The notes under the pieces were generated by a model. That model saw only the letters and a list, made by a program, of their open reading frames with translations, was not told where the DNA came from and did not search any database. A program made the translations under genes and the position numbers. 64,000 bases of DNA from Maribacter aquivivus (GTDB lineage: Bacteria > Bacteroidota > Bacteroidia > Flavobacteriales > Flavobacteriaceae), in assembly GCF_900142175.1 (NCBI RefSeq), contig NZ_FQZX01000002.1, forward strand, positions 1,097,317-1,161,316, given 5' to 3'. Each line of letters starts with the position of its first letter. The stretch's first letter is position 1. Positions 29,647-38,712 of the stretch are shown here, piece by piece.

Positions 29647-30603
29647 ATGAAAAATTATATTCTAATTCTTTTCCTATTACCAACGGTTCTTTTAAGTCAA
29701 AAAATAGACAATCTTGCATCCTTCAGAGATATGCGCAGTGAAAGCTATTTCCGATTTAATTATGACAATGATTTCTTCGCTGCATCAGATAAAAATTACA
29801 CGCAAGGCTATAGTTTTGAATATGCGAATCAGAGCTTAGCCAAGAATCCGGCACACTCTCTATTCATTAAACCAAAGACCAGTTACTTCACTTACGGATT
29901 GGCATTAGAGCATATAGGATATACGCCTAGCGATTTTGTTAGTCCCGATATTCAAATTGATGATAGACCCTTTGCTGCTGCTATATATATTAAGAGTTTT
30001 GTAATTGCAATAGATACCATTTCTAAATCAAGATTATCTCAATCATTAAGTCTGGGGATTATTGGTCCCGGTGCATTTGGCAAAGAAATGCAAACAGCTA
30101 TTCATAAACTTATCGAAAACAAAACTCCCGGTGGCTGGGACAATCAAATTCAGAACGATCTTGTACTGAACTATAAAATGGGCTACGAGAAGCAAGTCTT
30201 CAATTTTAAAGACATAGCTAATTTACAGATCATAGCGTCATTGCAACTGGGAACACTCTTTACAAATGCATCTGTCGGATTTAATGCTACTGTCGGACTA
30301 ATAGATCATCCGTTTTCTAGAAATGGTACACATTCGAAGTTTAAATTTTATGCTTTTGCACAGCCCACAGTTAATGTAGTTGGTTTTGATGCCACCTTGC
30401 AAGGCGGCATTTTCACCAATGACAATCCTTATATCATTTCTTCGAAAAATATAGAAAGGTTAACCGCACAAATCGACTACGGACTCATACTCAAATACAG
30501 GAAACTGTATTTAGAATATGCCAGAACAACAATAACCAAAGAATTCACCTCTGGTAATACAGCCAATTGGGGCGGTTTTAAAGCAGGCTTTCTATTTAAT
30601 TAG
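29647..30603 (+). CDS. LpxR-like lipid A deacylase (DUF2219)
   Basis: The 318-residue protein has a signal peptide and then an outer-membrane beta-barrel pattern. LpxR signatures are visible: YDNDFFAASDKNYTQGY (Asn/Asp and Thr of the active site, about 38-54), DDRPFAA (about 106-112) and GPGAFGKEMQTAIHK with the putative catalytic histidine (about 142-156). LpxR removes the 3'-acyloxyacyl group of lipid A from the outer leaflet. In Bacteroidota the substrate may differ. The serine expected near the His is not obvious here (an Ala is seen), so activity is inferred. It overlaps rimO tail to tail by four bases. Confidence 0.85.
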   Translation: MKNYILILFLLPTVLLSQKIDNLASFRDMRSESYFRFNYDNDFFAASDKNYTQGYSFEYANQSLAKNPAHSLFIKPKTSYFTYGLALEHIGYTPSDFVSPDIQIDDRPFAAAIYIKSFVIAIDTISKSRLSQSLSLGIIGPGAFGKEMQTAIHKLIENKTPGGWDNQIQNDLVLNYKMGYEKQVFNFKDIANLQIIASLQLGTLFTNASVGFNATVGLIDHPFSRNGTHSKFKFYAFAQPTVNVVGFDATLQGGIFTNDNPYIISSKNIERLTAQIDYGLILKYRKLYLEYARTTITKEFTSGNTANWGGFKAGFLFN

Positions 30604-31907
30604 GATACAACAGGTTCACCATAAAGGTCAAAGTCAGCCGCTTCAGTGATCTTAATATTCACAAACTCACCTTGCTTCACATAATGCTTAGCTGCATCTA
30701 TTAAAACCTCGTTATCAACATCTGGAGAATCAAATTCTGTTCTTCCAATAAAGTAGTTACCTTCCTTACGATCTATAATACAACGAAAAGTCTCCCCTAC
30801 TTTCTTCTGGTTCAATTCCCAAGAAATTTGAGATTGAATTTCCATGATGATGTTAGCACGCTCTTGTTTCACCTCTTCTGGCACATCGTCTTCTAATGAA
30901 AACGCATGTGTATTTTCTTCATGACTGTATGTAAAGCAACCTAAGCGCTCAAAACGCATAGCAACTACCCAGTTTTTAAGAATCTCGAAATCTTCTTCAG
31001 TTTCACCAGGGTAACCAACAATCAAAGTGGTTCTAATCGTCATTTCTGGTACTGCAGCTCTAAACTCCTTAAGTAGTTTCGTGGTTTTAGCTTCTGTAGT
31101 ACCACGACGCATACTTTTAAGAATACGGTCAGATATATGCTGTAACGGAATATCTAAATAGTTACAAACCTTTGGTTCTCTATTCATTACATCTAGCACA
31201 TCCATCGGAAAACCAGCCGGAAATGCATAATGTAAACGTATCCACTCTATTCCTTCAACCTTTACCAAAGCTTCTAAAAGTTCGGCAAGATTTCTTTTCT
31301 TATAAAGATCTAATCCGTAATACGTTAAATCTTGAGCAATCAATATTAATTCTTTAACTCCTTTTGCAGCTAATTTTTCAGCTTCGGTCACCAAATCTTC
31401 AATCGGTGTACTTTTATGCTTACCTCGCATTAAAGGAATTGCGCAAAATGAACAAGGTCTATCACAACCTTCAGCAATTTTTAAATACGCATAGTTTTTA
31501 GGTGTAGTCGTTAAACGCTCACCTATTAACTCGTGTTTATAATCTGCTCCTAGTGCTTTCAATAAACCTGGCAACTCACTGGTACCAAAGTATTCGTCCA
31601 CATTCGGAATCTCTTTCTGCAAATCTGGCTTGTATCGCTCACTTAAGCAACCAGTAACAAAAACTTTATCTACAGCACCAGCTTCTTTCTTTTGAACATA
31701 TTCTAAAATGGTATTAACACTTTCTTCTTTTGCATTAGCAATAAAGCCACAAGTGTTAATTACTACTATGTTTCCTTCTTCTTCATGCACAACTTCTTTG
31801 TTGTTAGCCTTTAACTGGCCCATGAGTACTTCAGAATCATAAACATTCTTTGAACAACCTAGTGTTACTACGTTGATTTTGTTCTTCTTAAGGGTTTTTG
31901 TCCTCAT
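30600..31907 (-). CDS. rimO: Ribosomal protein uS12 methylthiotransferase RimO
   Basis: RimO methylthiolates an aspartate of ribosomal protein S12 using two [4Fe-4S] clusters. The 435-residue product has the N-terminal MTTase domain with cysteines 18, 53 and 87. The radical-SAM motif CDRPCSFC has Cys148, 152 and 155. A C-terminal TRAM domain lies at about 370-432. The PLMRGKHKS and GYPGETEEDF segments favour RimO over MiaB. A TATTTTTG box at 31924-31931 gives a likely promoter. Confidence 0.96.
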   Translation of the reverse strand: MRTKTLKKNKINVVTLGCSKNVYDSEVLMGQLKANNKEVVHEEEGNIVVINTCGFIANAKEESVNTILEYVQKKEAGAVDKVFVTGCLSERYKPDLQKEIPNVDEYFGTSELPGLLKALGADYKHELIGERLTTTPKNYAYLKIAEGCDRPCSFCAIPLMRGKHKSTPIEDLVTEAEKLAAKGVKELILIAQDLTYYGLDLYKKRNLAELLEALVKVEGIEWIRLHYAFPAGFPMDVLDVMNREPKVCNYLDIPLQHISDRILKSMRRGTTEAKTTKLLKEFRAAVPEMTIRTTLIVGYPGETEEDFEILKNWVVAMRFERLGCFTYSHEENTHAFSLEDDVPEEVKQERANIIMEIQSQISWELNQKKVGETFRCIIDRKEGNYFIGRTEFDSPDVDNEVLIDAAKHYVKQGEFVNIKITEAADFDLYGEPVVS

Positions 31908-31923
31908 AATTTAAATTGGGGTG

Positions 31924-31931
31924 CAAAAATA
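31924..31931 (-). promoter_or_regulatory. Probable rimO -7 box
   Basis: TATTTTTG on the minus strand, 16 bases before the rimO start, matches TAnnTTTG. It directly abuts the inverted repeat that begins at 31933. Confidence 0.5.
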
Positions 31932-31932
31932 C

Positions 31933-32013
31933 GATTTGGGTATTTAAAAACGTTAGATATGGACAAATTTACTTGTAATCTTTATTTGATTACAGTTTGT
32001 CAATACCCAAATC
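31933..32013. repeat. Nested 81-base inverted repeat between rimO and the serine hydrolase
   Basis: The outer arms GATTTGGGTATT (31933-31944) and AATACCCAAATC (32002-32013) are perfect complements. Inside, GACAAA (31962-31967) pairs with TTTGTC (31996-32001) and TGTAATC (31974-31980) pairs with GATTACA (31988-31994), leaving a 7-base loop. The right arm ends 11 bases before the serine hydrolase ATG. Confidence 0.75.
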
Positions 32014-32024
32014 TTAAATTAACC

Positions 32025-33146
32025 ATGAAATTCTCCCAATATTTCAGGCTACTTGCCCTATCAATTATTTTGGCTTCGTGCTCAAGTGATTCTGAACCTA
32101 CTTCAGAAACTGGCAAAAGTGGCATACCACCAGAGGTAACACCAATACCGACCGAAACTTATTTTCCTCCAATTTCTAGAGCCAATGAGTGGGAAACCAT
32201 ATCTATGGAAACATTAGGTTGGAACGAAGACCAAGTAAGCAACTTATATTTCTTTTTAGAAAATAATAATACCGATGCTTTCATCATCCTGAAGGATGGT
32301 AGAATAGTAATCGAAAAATATTTTGGCGATTTTAAATCTGATGATAATCATGCCTGGAATTCTGCTGGAAAAAATTTAACTGCAATGCTTACTGGTATTG
32401 CGCAAGAAGAAGAATTTCTCAAAATTACAGATTCTACATCTACTTATTTAGGTGAAGGCTGGTCAAACATGCCTTTAGAACAAGAATTGAATATTACCAT
32501 AAAAAATCAATTGACCATGACTACTGGTCTAGATTACACAGTTGATGATATTTTTTGCACCGATTTAGAATGCCTTTCATATTTAAATGACCCTAGTACT
32601 TTTTGGTATTATCATAATGCACCTTACACGTTATTAGATGATGTCATTGCTAACGCTACCGACACTGATTTTAACTCTTATTTTTCTGAAAAAATTAAAG
32701 AGCCTATTGGCATGCAAGGCTTATTTATTAAAGTAGGTTACAATAATATATTCTTTAGTTCTGCGAGAAGTATGGCACGTTTTGGAATTTTAAACTTGAA
32801 CCAAGGTAATTGGGACGGGACCTCTATTCTTTCTGATCAGAGTTATTTTAATGCGATGACAAATAGTTCTCAAGATTTAAACCTTTCATACGGATATCTA
32901 TATTGGTTAAATGGTAAAAGTAGTTTTAGACTACCAAGCACTGTAGAAGAGTTTACGGGCAGCTTAATACCCAATGCACCTGCAGATATGTATGCAGGCT
33001 TAGGTTTAAATGACCAGAAACTATATATGGTACCAAGCTTAGATTTGGTAGTTGTACGATTAGGTGGTGCTAGTAACGAAGAACTTTTAGGTCCTTCTAA
33101 TTTTGATAATGAATTATGGGAGCTGATCAATGCCATCATCGAGTAG
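32025..33146 (+). CDS. Beta-lactamase-family serine hydrolase, lipoprotein
   Basis: From the ATG at 32025 the product is 373 residues. It opens with a lipoprotein signal peptide (SIILASC, lipobox Cys about residue 20) and a Pro/Thr-rich linker. The class C beta-lactamase/DD-peptidase fold follows, with S113-A-G-K116 as nucleophile and base, and Y196-H-N198 as the second motif. GLGLNDQ near the C-terminus may stand in for the KTG box. An ATG 22 codons upstream is open but would hide the signal peptide and lies inside the inverted repeat, so I reject it. Family members act on D-amino-acid peptides, esters or amides; the substrate is unknown. It is predicted to be periplasmic or on the surface. 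Confidence 0.88.
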   Translation: MKFSQYFRLLALSIILASCSSDSEPTSETGKSGIPPEVTPIPTETYFPPISRANEWETISMETLGWNEDQVSNLYFFLENNNTDAFIILKDGRIVIEKYFGDFKSDDNHAWNSAGKNLTAMLTGIAQEEEFLKITDSTSTYLGEGWSNMPLEQELNITIKNQLTMTTGLDYTVDDIFCTDLECLSYLNDPSTFWYYHNAPYTLLDDVIANATDTDFNSYFSEKIKEPIGMQGLFIKVGYNNIFFSSARSMARFGILNLNQGNWDGTSILSDQSYFNAMTNSSQDLNLSYGYLYWLNGKSSFRLPSTVEEFTGSLIPNAPADMYAGLGLNDQKLYMVPSLDLVVVRLGGASNEELLGPSNFDNELWELINAIIE

Positions 33147-33206
33147 TTTTCTATCTATTTAAACATATCTTATAACCATAGCCTACACTTAGCAAATAAG
33201 TATCCT

Positions 33207-33214
33207 TACTTTTG
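33207..33214 (+). promoter_or_regulatory. Probable nitroreductase -7 box
   Basis: TACTTTTG, an exact TAnnTTTG match, lies 14 bases before the ATG at 33229. Confidence 0.5.
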
Positions 33215-33228
33215 CATAAAATTGCAAG

Positions 33229-33831
33229 ATGGATTTTAAAAGCATTGCCGAAAAAAGATATACGACCAAAAAGTTTGATGCGTCTAAGAAAATTTCTGAA
33301 TCGCAAATCGAAGATCTAAAGCAAATTTTAAAACTAAGTCCGTCTTCTATTAATAGTCAGCCATGGTTATTCTCGTTTGTTTCTAATAAAGAAACAAAAG
33401 ACGCCTTGGCAGATGCCTCATTCTTCAATGCTCCAAAAATTAAAGATGCAAGTCACCTTATAGTTTTTAGTGTTCAAAATAATCTTGAAGAATTTGAACG
33501 TCATGTTGAGAATAATTTAGCCGAAGGTTCCGTTAATTTTTATAAGCAATTTGTAAAGGAGCAACCTAAAGAAAAGACAATTAACTGGCTTTCTCAACAA
33601 GTATATATTACCCTAGGATTCTTTTTAGCAGCTTGTGCAACTATGAAAATAGATTCTACACCTATGGAAGGTATAGAACCTGATAAGTATAAGGATATTC
33701 TAAAAATCAAAGATCACAAAGTCCTATTTTCCGTAGCAATTGGGTATCGTGACGCAGAGGATGGTAATCAGCCAGAAATAATAGGCAAATCTAGACTGTC
33801 TACCGATGAAGTAATTCAATCTATTGATTAA
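33229..33831 (+). CDS. NfsB-like NAD(P)H nitroreductase
   Basis: The 200-residue flavoprotein belongs to the nitroreductase family (oxygen-insensitive, FMN-dependent). The first FMN segment KRYTTKKFD (8-16) and the substrate/FMN loop LSPSSINSQPWLF (about 36-48) are clear, as is the C-terminal ATMKIDSTPMEGIEP segment with the NfsB/dihydropteridine-reductase-type spacing. It may reduce nitroaromatics or quinones in the cytoplasm; the natural substrate is unknown. It probably has its own promoter. Confidence 0.9.
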   Translation: MDFKSIAEKRYTTKKFDASKKISESQIEDLKQILKLSPSSINSQPWLFSFVSNKETKDALADASFFNAPKIKDASHLIVFSVQNNLEEFERHVENNLAEGSVNFYKQFVKEQPKEKTINWLSQQVYITLGFFLAACATMKIDSTPMEGIEPDKYKDILKIKDHKVLFSVAIGYRDAEDGNQPEIIGKSRLSTDEVIQSID

Positions 33832-33843
33832 CTAAGTAATTTA

Positions 33844-34689
33844 TTAAACTTCTTTAGCCAATTCAAATATTGTAATTTCTGGTCTTACGTTAAAACGCAC
33901 TTGACGCAAACAACCTAAGGCACTATTGATATAGAGCGTTCTACCATCTTTTAAATCTTTTATACCGGCATCGTAATTTTTATTTTTTACTGGTAATATT
34001 AATGCAGGCAGAAAAGGTGGTTTTACTTGTCCGCCATGGGTATGACCAGAGAGTATCCAACCTTTAAAATTATTCCAGACAGGCAGATCGCATACATCCG
34101 GATTGTGACATAGGGTAATATTTGCTTTATCAGGATTATATTTTGCCGTAGCTTTTTCAGGATAAAAATTACTACCCCAAAAATCATCCATCCCCAAAAA
34201 ATTGAGTCCGTTAATTTCCACGGCATCATTTCGTAACATGGTCACCCCTACATCTTCTAAACTCTTCGTGATTTTTTGTGCGACATCATCTTCCACAAAA
34301 TCAATTCCATAGTCATGATTACCCAATATACCAATGGTACCCAAAGCGCCTTTAACCACAAATTTTAACACCTCTTGTAATTGGCTTATTTGCTCATTGT
34401 TTTCATAGGTAACATAGTCGCCGGTATACACCACAAAATCAGGATTCAATTCTTGAGCTTCTTTAAATGAATCTATGATGTATTGATAATCAAAAGAATT
34501 GCCAATATGTACATCACTTATTTGCATTACCGTTTTACCAACAAGTGAATTTGGTAAGTTCTTCAAAGGCATTTTCACATATACAAACTGCATCCAAAAA
34601 GGTTCTATTTGCCAACTGTACAATCCTGTCACCAAACCTAACCCAGCTACCCACTTAAAAGTCTTTTTGACAAAGCTTCGTCTTTTCAT
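33844..34689 (-). CDS. YaeI-like metallophosphoesterase
   Basis: The 281-residue protein has an N-terminal membrane anchor after a basic start (MKRRSFVKKTFKWVAG, Tat-like). A calcineurin-type phosphoesterase domain follows, with metal motifs SDVHIG, TGDYV, GNHDYG, LCHNP and SGHTHGGQ in order. Relatives include YaeI and proteins cleaving UDP-diacylglucosamine-type or cyclic substrates; the reaction is not certain here. It is last in the leftward ftsY - DUF2911 - amidase operon, 15 bases after the amidase stop. Confidence 0.9.
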   Translation of the reverse strand: MKRRSFVKKTFKWVAGLGLVTGLYSWQIEPFWMQFVYVKMPLKNLPNSLVGKTVMQISDVHIGNSFDYQYIIDSFKEAQELNPDFVVYTGDYVTYENNEQISQLQEVLKFVVKGALGTIGILGNHDYGIDFVEDDVAQKITKSLEDVGVTMLRNDAVEINGLNFLGMDDFWGSNFYPEKATAKYNPDKANITLCHNPDVCDLPVWNNFKGWILSGHTHGGQVKPPFLPALILPVKNKNYDAGIKDLKDGRTLYINSALGCLRQVRFNVRPEITIFELAKEV

Positions 34690-34704
34690 CTTAAGTAATC
34701 AAAT

Positions 34705-36384
34705 TTAGTTTTGGTAGTCTTTAGGCATCACTCGTCTATGAAAATTATCTTCATATGATTTCCCTATTCTCAATAAATATGCCTCTGAAAACTGTTTCCC
34801 TATAAAGGTTAAACTTATAGGCTCACCAGATGCTTTATACCCCATAGGTATTGTCAAAGCAGGATATTTAGCTACTGCAGCATAACCAGCGTGGTAATTA
34901 TTAATAGATAAAACAGCATCTAGTTTGTACTTATCCATCGCTGTATCGAAGAAAATGCGTCCATTTTTTTCAAGATTAGCTTTTATTTCTTCTAACTCAG
35001 TAGTTGTGGTAGTATCTGATAATATGCCTTCAAACAATGCTTGCCCGTAAGGAATTCTAACCAACGAATCCGCATTATTAAATATCACCGCATCAGCAAT
35101 CGAAGTAATTTTAACTAATTCAGGATTGGTTTTTTCTTTTATATACGCCTTTAAATCATTCCGCATATCAATATTGAGGATACTCAAAAAACCATTCATA
35201 GCAAACTCTGGTGGTGTAAACTCAATTATTGTTGCGCCAGCTTCTTTTAAATCTTCAATGGTCTGTTGGTAAATACTATCGGTCTCCATCAGCTCTTTAA
35301 TAGCACCCAATCTCATTTCTGAAAAAGGTATTGGATGTAAGCCTGCAGATAAAACTCCCAGAAAATTATCTTCTACAGATGCAGGATCTGACTCATCATA
35401 ACCAAACATTGCAGATAGCAAAATAGCATTGTCCTTTACATTTTTAGTCATGGGTCCTGGGGTATCCAAGGTACTTGAAATAGGTACAATGCCAGACCTA
35501 CTTAATAAACCTATCGTCGGTTTTAAACCTACCACAGAGTTCTGACTACTAGGTGATAAAATAGAACCAGAAGTTTCTGTACCTACCGCAGCAACAGCAT
35601 AATTCGCAGCAACTGCCGTACCACTACCAGAACTTGAACCGCCTGTTTCAAAGACTCTTCTCCCATACGGGTTAAGAGTTTGACCACCATAAGCACTATA
35701 CCCTACCGGGCAACCTGAACATAAAAAATATGCCCATTCACTTAAGTTGACCTTACCTAAAATTAAAGCTCCATTCTTTTTCAATTGCTGAACTATAAAC
35801 GAATCCTCAACTTCATTATCCATAAGCGCAATTGAACCTGCAGTAGTTTTCATGCCCAAGGTATTAATGTTGTCTTTTAACAAAATAGGCATACCATAAA
35901 TTGGATGTTGCATTTGAGCTGCTATTCCCTTTTCATTTTGCCTATCTAATTCTCGAGCTTGCTCAACCACGTCTTTATTTAGAGCTATTATGGTATTTAA
36001 AGTTGTCTCATTATTCAACTCATACTTATAAATGCGATATAAATAAAACAATACCAAATTTTCATACGCTAGCCTACCTTCTTTGATATGATTTCGAATA
36101 ACAAAAATATCTTGCTCCAAAATCATAGGAAGCATCTCTTTATATGCTGCCTCTGTTAGCTTAGAAACTTCTTCATACAAAGGGGTAAATACATCATTTT
36201 TATCTAGCACCTTAGATTGAATTAGCTTGTACTGCATGCGACCATTTTCGTGATCTACATTCCCAGCTACTTCTATAGAATCATTATAGGGCTTCCAAAG
36301 AATTACTTCCTCTTTCTTAGCCTCTTGTTCGTTTTTACAGGCACTCAACAAAATTATGACTAATAATAAAAAATGCTTTTTCAT
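34705..36384 (-). CDS. Amidase-signature family lipoprotein
   Basis: From the ATG at 36384 (MKKHFLLLVIILLSACKN) the product is 559 residues with a lipoprotein signal peptide. The start 16 codons upstream would bury the signal and overlap the DUF2911 gene. The amidase core shows the Lys of PILLKDNINT, the Gly/Ser-rich signature GGSSSGSGTAVAA, and the cis-Ser and nucleophile region GTETSGSILSPSS, so the Ser-Ser-Lys triad is present. Secreted amidases of this kind may hydrolyse peptide amides or amino-sugar amides outside the cytoplasm. It starts four bases after the DUF2911 stop. Confidence 0.9.
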   Translation of the reverse strand: MKKHFLLLVIILLSACKNEQEAKKEEVILWKPYNDSIEVAGNVDHENGRMQYKLIQSKVLDKNDVFTPLYEEVSKLTEAAYKEMLPMILEQDIFVIRNHIKEGRLAYENLVLFYLYRIYKYELNNETTLNTIIALNKDVVEQARELDRQNEKGIAAQMQHPIYGMPILLKDNINTLGMKTTAGSIALMDNEVEDSFIVQQLKKNGALILGKVNLSEWAYFLCSGCPVGYSAYGGQTLNPYGRRVFETGGSSSGSGTAVAANYAVAAVGTETSGSILSPSSQNSVVGLKPTIGLLSRSGIVPISSTLDTPGPMTKNVKDNAILLSAMFGYDESDPASVEDNFLGVLSAGLHPIPFSEMRLGAIKELMETDSIYQQTIEDLKEAGATIIEFTPPEFAMNGFLSILNIDMRNDLKAYIKEKTNPELVKITSIADAVIFNNADSLVRIPYGQALFEGILSDTTTTTELEEIKANLEKNGRIFFDTAMDKYKLDAVLSINNYHAGYAAVAKYPALTIPMGYKASGEPISLTFIGKQFSEAYLLRIGKSYEDNFHRRVMPKDYQN

Positions 36385-36388
36385 ACTT

Positions 36389-37270
36389 TTATTTATTTGT
36401 TGATTGAAGAGTTTTCCATCTGCGGATATCATTTTGGTTTAAACGAACAAATTCATCTTTACCTTCCTTTTCAGCTAGAACAATAGAAATGCTAGATGCT
36501 TTTATTGCTGCTTCATATTTTTTTAAATCTGCCAAAATCAAAGAACGTACTCTATGAAAGTAATAGGTATCTCCGCCCATACTAATAGCCTTATCGACAT
36601 AACCGAGGGATTTTATAGTTTCTAATCCCTGTTCTTGATAATACCTTGCAATTTCATAATAGGTTTGTGCCGTGGGGGTATTTAATAATTCAGCATAAAT
36701 CTGCTCTTGAAAAATAGATTTTGTATCAAATTGAATGGGGATTGAAACTTCTGTACTTCCCCAATTCCACTTCATCAAAGCTCCGTTGTGATTAATATCA
36801 TCAAATGAAATCAGAAAAGTCTCTTGAAAATCTTGTTTTTGAATCGGTATAACAGGAATACGTAATGCATCTTCTTCTGCATTATACTTAAGTCGACCAT
36901 CACCCCAATGCGAAATATTCTTATGAAAAACTATTTGCCACTCGTTTTCTTCAGGAAAAGCGTACAAGGCATAAGTACCTTTAACAAGCTTTTGACCTTC
37001 AATAAAAACATCTGTGCTGAAAGTGATTTTGGTAGATTCATTAGCACCTACACGCCAAATACGACCAAAAGGTACCAAACTAGATTCCCCATTTGATTTA
37101 TTACCAAACAAAACTCGACCCTTAGCAGATGGTCTTGAGTATGCTATGGTAATTTTTGAGAATCCGACTTCTTGCTCAATCTTAGAAAACGGACTAGCTT
37201 TTGGGTGATTCATTTGCCCCCAACTCAGATTACATAATAAAAGAGGAAGTATGAACCAGGTGTATCTCAA
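36389..37270 (-). CDS. DUF2911 domain protein, exported
   Basis: The 293-residue protein has a signal peptide (cleavage near SWGQ, residue 19). The DUF2911 beta domain follows, recognisable by VGFSKITIAYSRPSAKGRV, GRIWRVGANESTKITFS and GTYALYAFP. The C-terminal third (about 200-290) is helical and TPR-like (AQTYYEIARYYQEQGL). The function is unknown. It lies two bases after ftsY and four before the amidase, so it is part of the same transcript. Confidence 0.88.
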   Translation of the reverse strand: MRYTWFILPLLLCNLSWGQMNHPKASPFSKIEQEVGFSKITIAYSRPSAKGRVLFGNKSNGESSLVPFGRIWRVGANESTKITFSTDVFIEGQKLVKGTYALYAFPEENEWQIVFHKNISHWGDGRLKYNAEEDALRIPVIPIQKQDFQETFLISFDDINHNGALMKWNWGSTEVSIPIQFDTKSIFQEQIYAELLNTPTAQTYYEIARYYQEQGLETIKSLGYVDKAISMGGDTYYFHRVRSLILADLKKYEAAIKASSISIVLAEKEGKDEFVRLNQNDIRRWKTLQSTNK

Positions 37271-37272
37271 TT

Positions 37273-38229
37273 TTAAATTTTAAAGAATGAATCTACGAAC
37301 TCATGCTTATTAAATGCTTGTAAATCTTCAATACCTTCACCTATACCAATATACTTTACCGGTATTTTAAATTGATCAGATATACCTATAACTACGCCAC
37401 CTTTTGCAGTACCATCTAATTTGGTGATTGCCAAAGCTGTAACTTCTGTAGCTTTCGTAAATTGTTTTGCTTGCTCAAATGCATTTTGCCCAGTAGAACC
37501 ATCTAACACCAACAATACTTCATGCGGAGTATCGGCAACCACTTTTTGCATTACGCGTTTTACCTTGGTCAGCTCATTCATTAAGTTCACCTTGTTATGT
37601 AATCTACCAGCTGTGTCAATAATTACCACATCGGCATCTTGGGTAACGGCAGAACTCAAAGTATCAAAGGCAACAGAAGCAGGATCACTACCCATTTGCT
37701 GCTTTACTATAGGTACATCTACACGATCAGCCCATACCTGTAATTGATCTATCGCCGCAGCCCTAAAAGTATCGGCTGCACCAAGAACTACTTTTAAACC
37801 TTGATTTTTAAAACGATAAGCCAACTTACCAATAGTTGTAGTCTTACCAACACCATTTACGCCAACAACCATAATTACATATGGCTTTTTATCTTTTGGT
37901 ATTTGAATATCGCCAGTGTCGCTATCGTTGGTCTCTGAAAGTAGACCAGCAATTTCAGCTCTTAAAATAGAATTAAGCTCATCTGTACCTACATACTTAT
38001 CGCGAGCAACTCTTGCTTCTATTCTTTGTATAATCTTTAAGGTAGTATCTACACCAACATCTGAAGAAACCAATACTTCTTCAAGATTATCTAAAACGTC
38101 ATCATCTACTTTAGACTTACCAGCAACCGCTTTAGCTAACTTCGAAAAGAAGCTGGTTTTAGTTTTTTCCAAACCTTTATCTAAGGTTTCTTTTTTCTGA
38201 GAAGAAAATATTTTTTTAAATAAGCTCAT
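37273..38229 (-). CDS. ftsY: Signal recognition particle receptor FtsY
   Basis: FtsY docks SRP-ribosome complexes at the membrane. The 318-residue product is the short form common in Bacteroidota: a brief basic N-terminus (MSLFKKIFSSQKK) that may act as membrane tether, then the helical N domain and the GTPase G domain. The G domain shows GVNGVGKTTTIGKLA, DTFRAAA, DTAGR and TKLDGTAKGG. A terminator separates it from DUF4295, so it is probably transcribed from the short gap before it. It is first of the ftsY - DUF2911 - amidase - metallophosphoesterase unit. Confidence 0.97.
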   Translation of the reverse strand: MSLFKKIFSSQKKETLDKGLEKTKTSFFSKLAKAVAGKSKVDDDVLDNLEEVLVSSDVGVDTTLKIIQRIEARVARDKYVGTDELNSILRAEIAGLLSETNDSDTGDIQIPKDKKPYVIMVVGVNGVGKTTTIGKLAYRFKNQGLKVVLGAADTFRAAAIDQLQVWADRVDVPIVKQQMGSDPASVAFDTLSSAVTQDADVVIIDTAGRLHNKVNLMNELTKVKRVMQKVVADTPHEVLLVLDGSTGQNAFEQAKQFTKATEVTALAITKLDGTAKGGVVIGISDQFKIPVKYIGIGEGIEDLQAFNKHEFVDSFFKI

Positions 38230-38261
38230 TGTTTATCCTATGGTTAGTCAAATATAAAAAA

Positions 38262-38291
38262 TTAAAAAGCCCCTTTCGTATGAAAGGGGCT
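38262..38291 (-). terminator. Terminator of the rpmB-rpmG-DUF4295 unit
   Basis: AGCCCCTTTC at 38268-38277 pairs with 38282-38291, with T5 and further T-rich bases on the minus strand. Confidence 0.9.
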
Positions 38292-38316
38292 CAATAACTA
38301 CTAAAAGTTATATTTC

Positions 38317-38469
38317 TTATTTCTTGGCAATCCAAGCATCAACCATTTCTGGTGCCATTACTTGCTCTACAAAAACGTAAGCACCTGATTTTGGTGACTT
38401 AACCATTTTTATAGCTTTTGTCAATCTTTTAGAACTTGTCTGTAAACTTGCTACGGTCTTCTTAGCCAT
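38317..38469 (-). CDS. DUF4295 small basic protein
   Basis: This 50-residue gene reads MAKKTVASLQTSSKRLTKAI at its start and ends in DAWIAKK. It is very basic and matches DUF4295, a family found almost only in Bacteroidota just downstream of rpmG. The position and charge suggest a ribosome-associated role, but the function is not known. It lies 39 bases after rpmG and is closed by a terminator. Confidence 0.88.
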   Translation of the reverse strand: MAKKTVASLQTSSKRLTKAIKMVKSPKSGAYVFVEQVMAPEMVDAWIAKK

Positions 38470-38508
38470 GTCTTATGTTTTTAGTGATTCTCTTTTAAAA
38501 AAAAGAAT

Positions 38509-38691
38509 CTATTTAATTTCTTTATGAAGGGTCATTCTCTTAAGAATAGGATTGAATTTTTTAATTTCCAATCTCTCAGGAGTGTTCTTCTTATTTTTTG
38601 TTGTGATATATCTTGAAGTACCTGGTTGACCAGATTCTTTATGCTCTGTGCATTCTAATATAACTTGTATTCTATTACCTTTCTTTGCCAT
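38509..38691 (-). CDS. rpmG: 50S ribosomal protein bL33
   Basis: The 60-residue basic protein shows the bL33 pattern: [39 protein letters not shown] in outline, ending with short basic residues. Only one cysteine remains of the four zinc ligands of the C+ form, so this is the zinc-free C- type. It lies 21 bases after rpmB and belongs to the rpmB - rpmG - DUF4295 transcript. Confidence 0.96.
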   Translation of the reverse strand: MAKKGNRIQVILECTEHKESGQPGTSRYITTKNKKNTPERLEIKKFNPILKRMTLHKEIK

Positions 38692-38712
38692 CTTAATGCT
38701 CTATTTTCCAGA

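Noticed and set aside
31959..32024. Upstream start for the serine hydrolase
   Set aside because: It would place residues before a clear lipoprotein signal peptide and lies within an inverted repeat.
36385..36432. Upstream start for the amidase
   Set aside because: The signal peptide starts at 36384; the longer form would overlap the DUF2911 gene.
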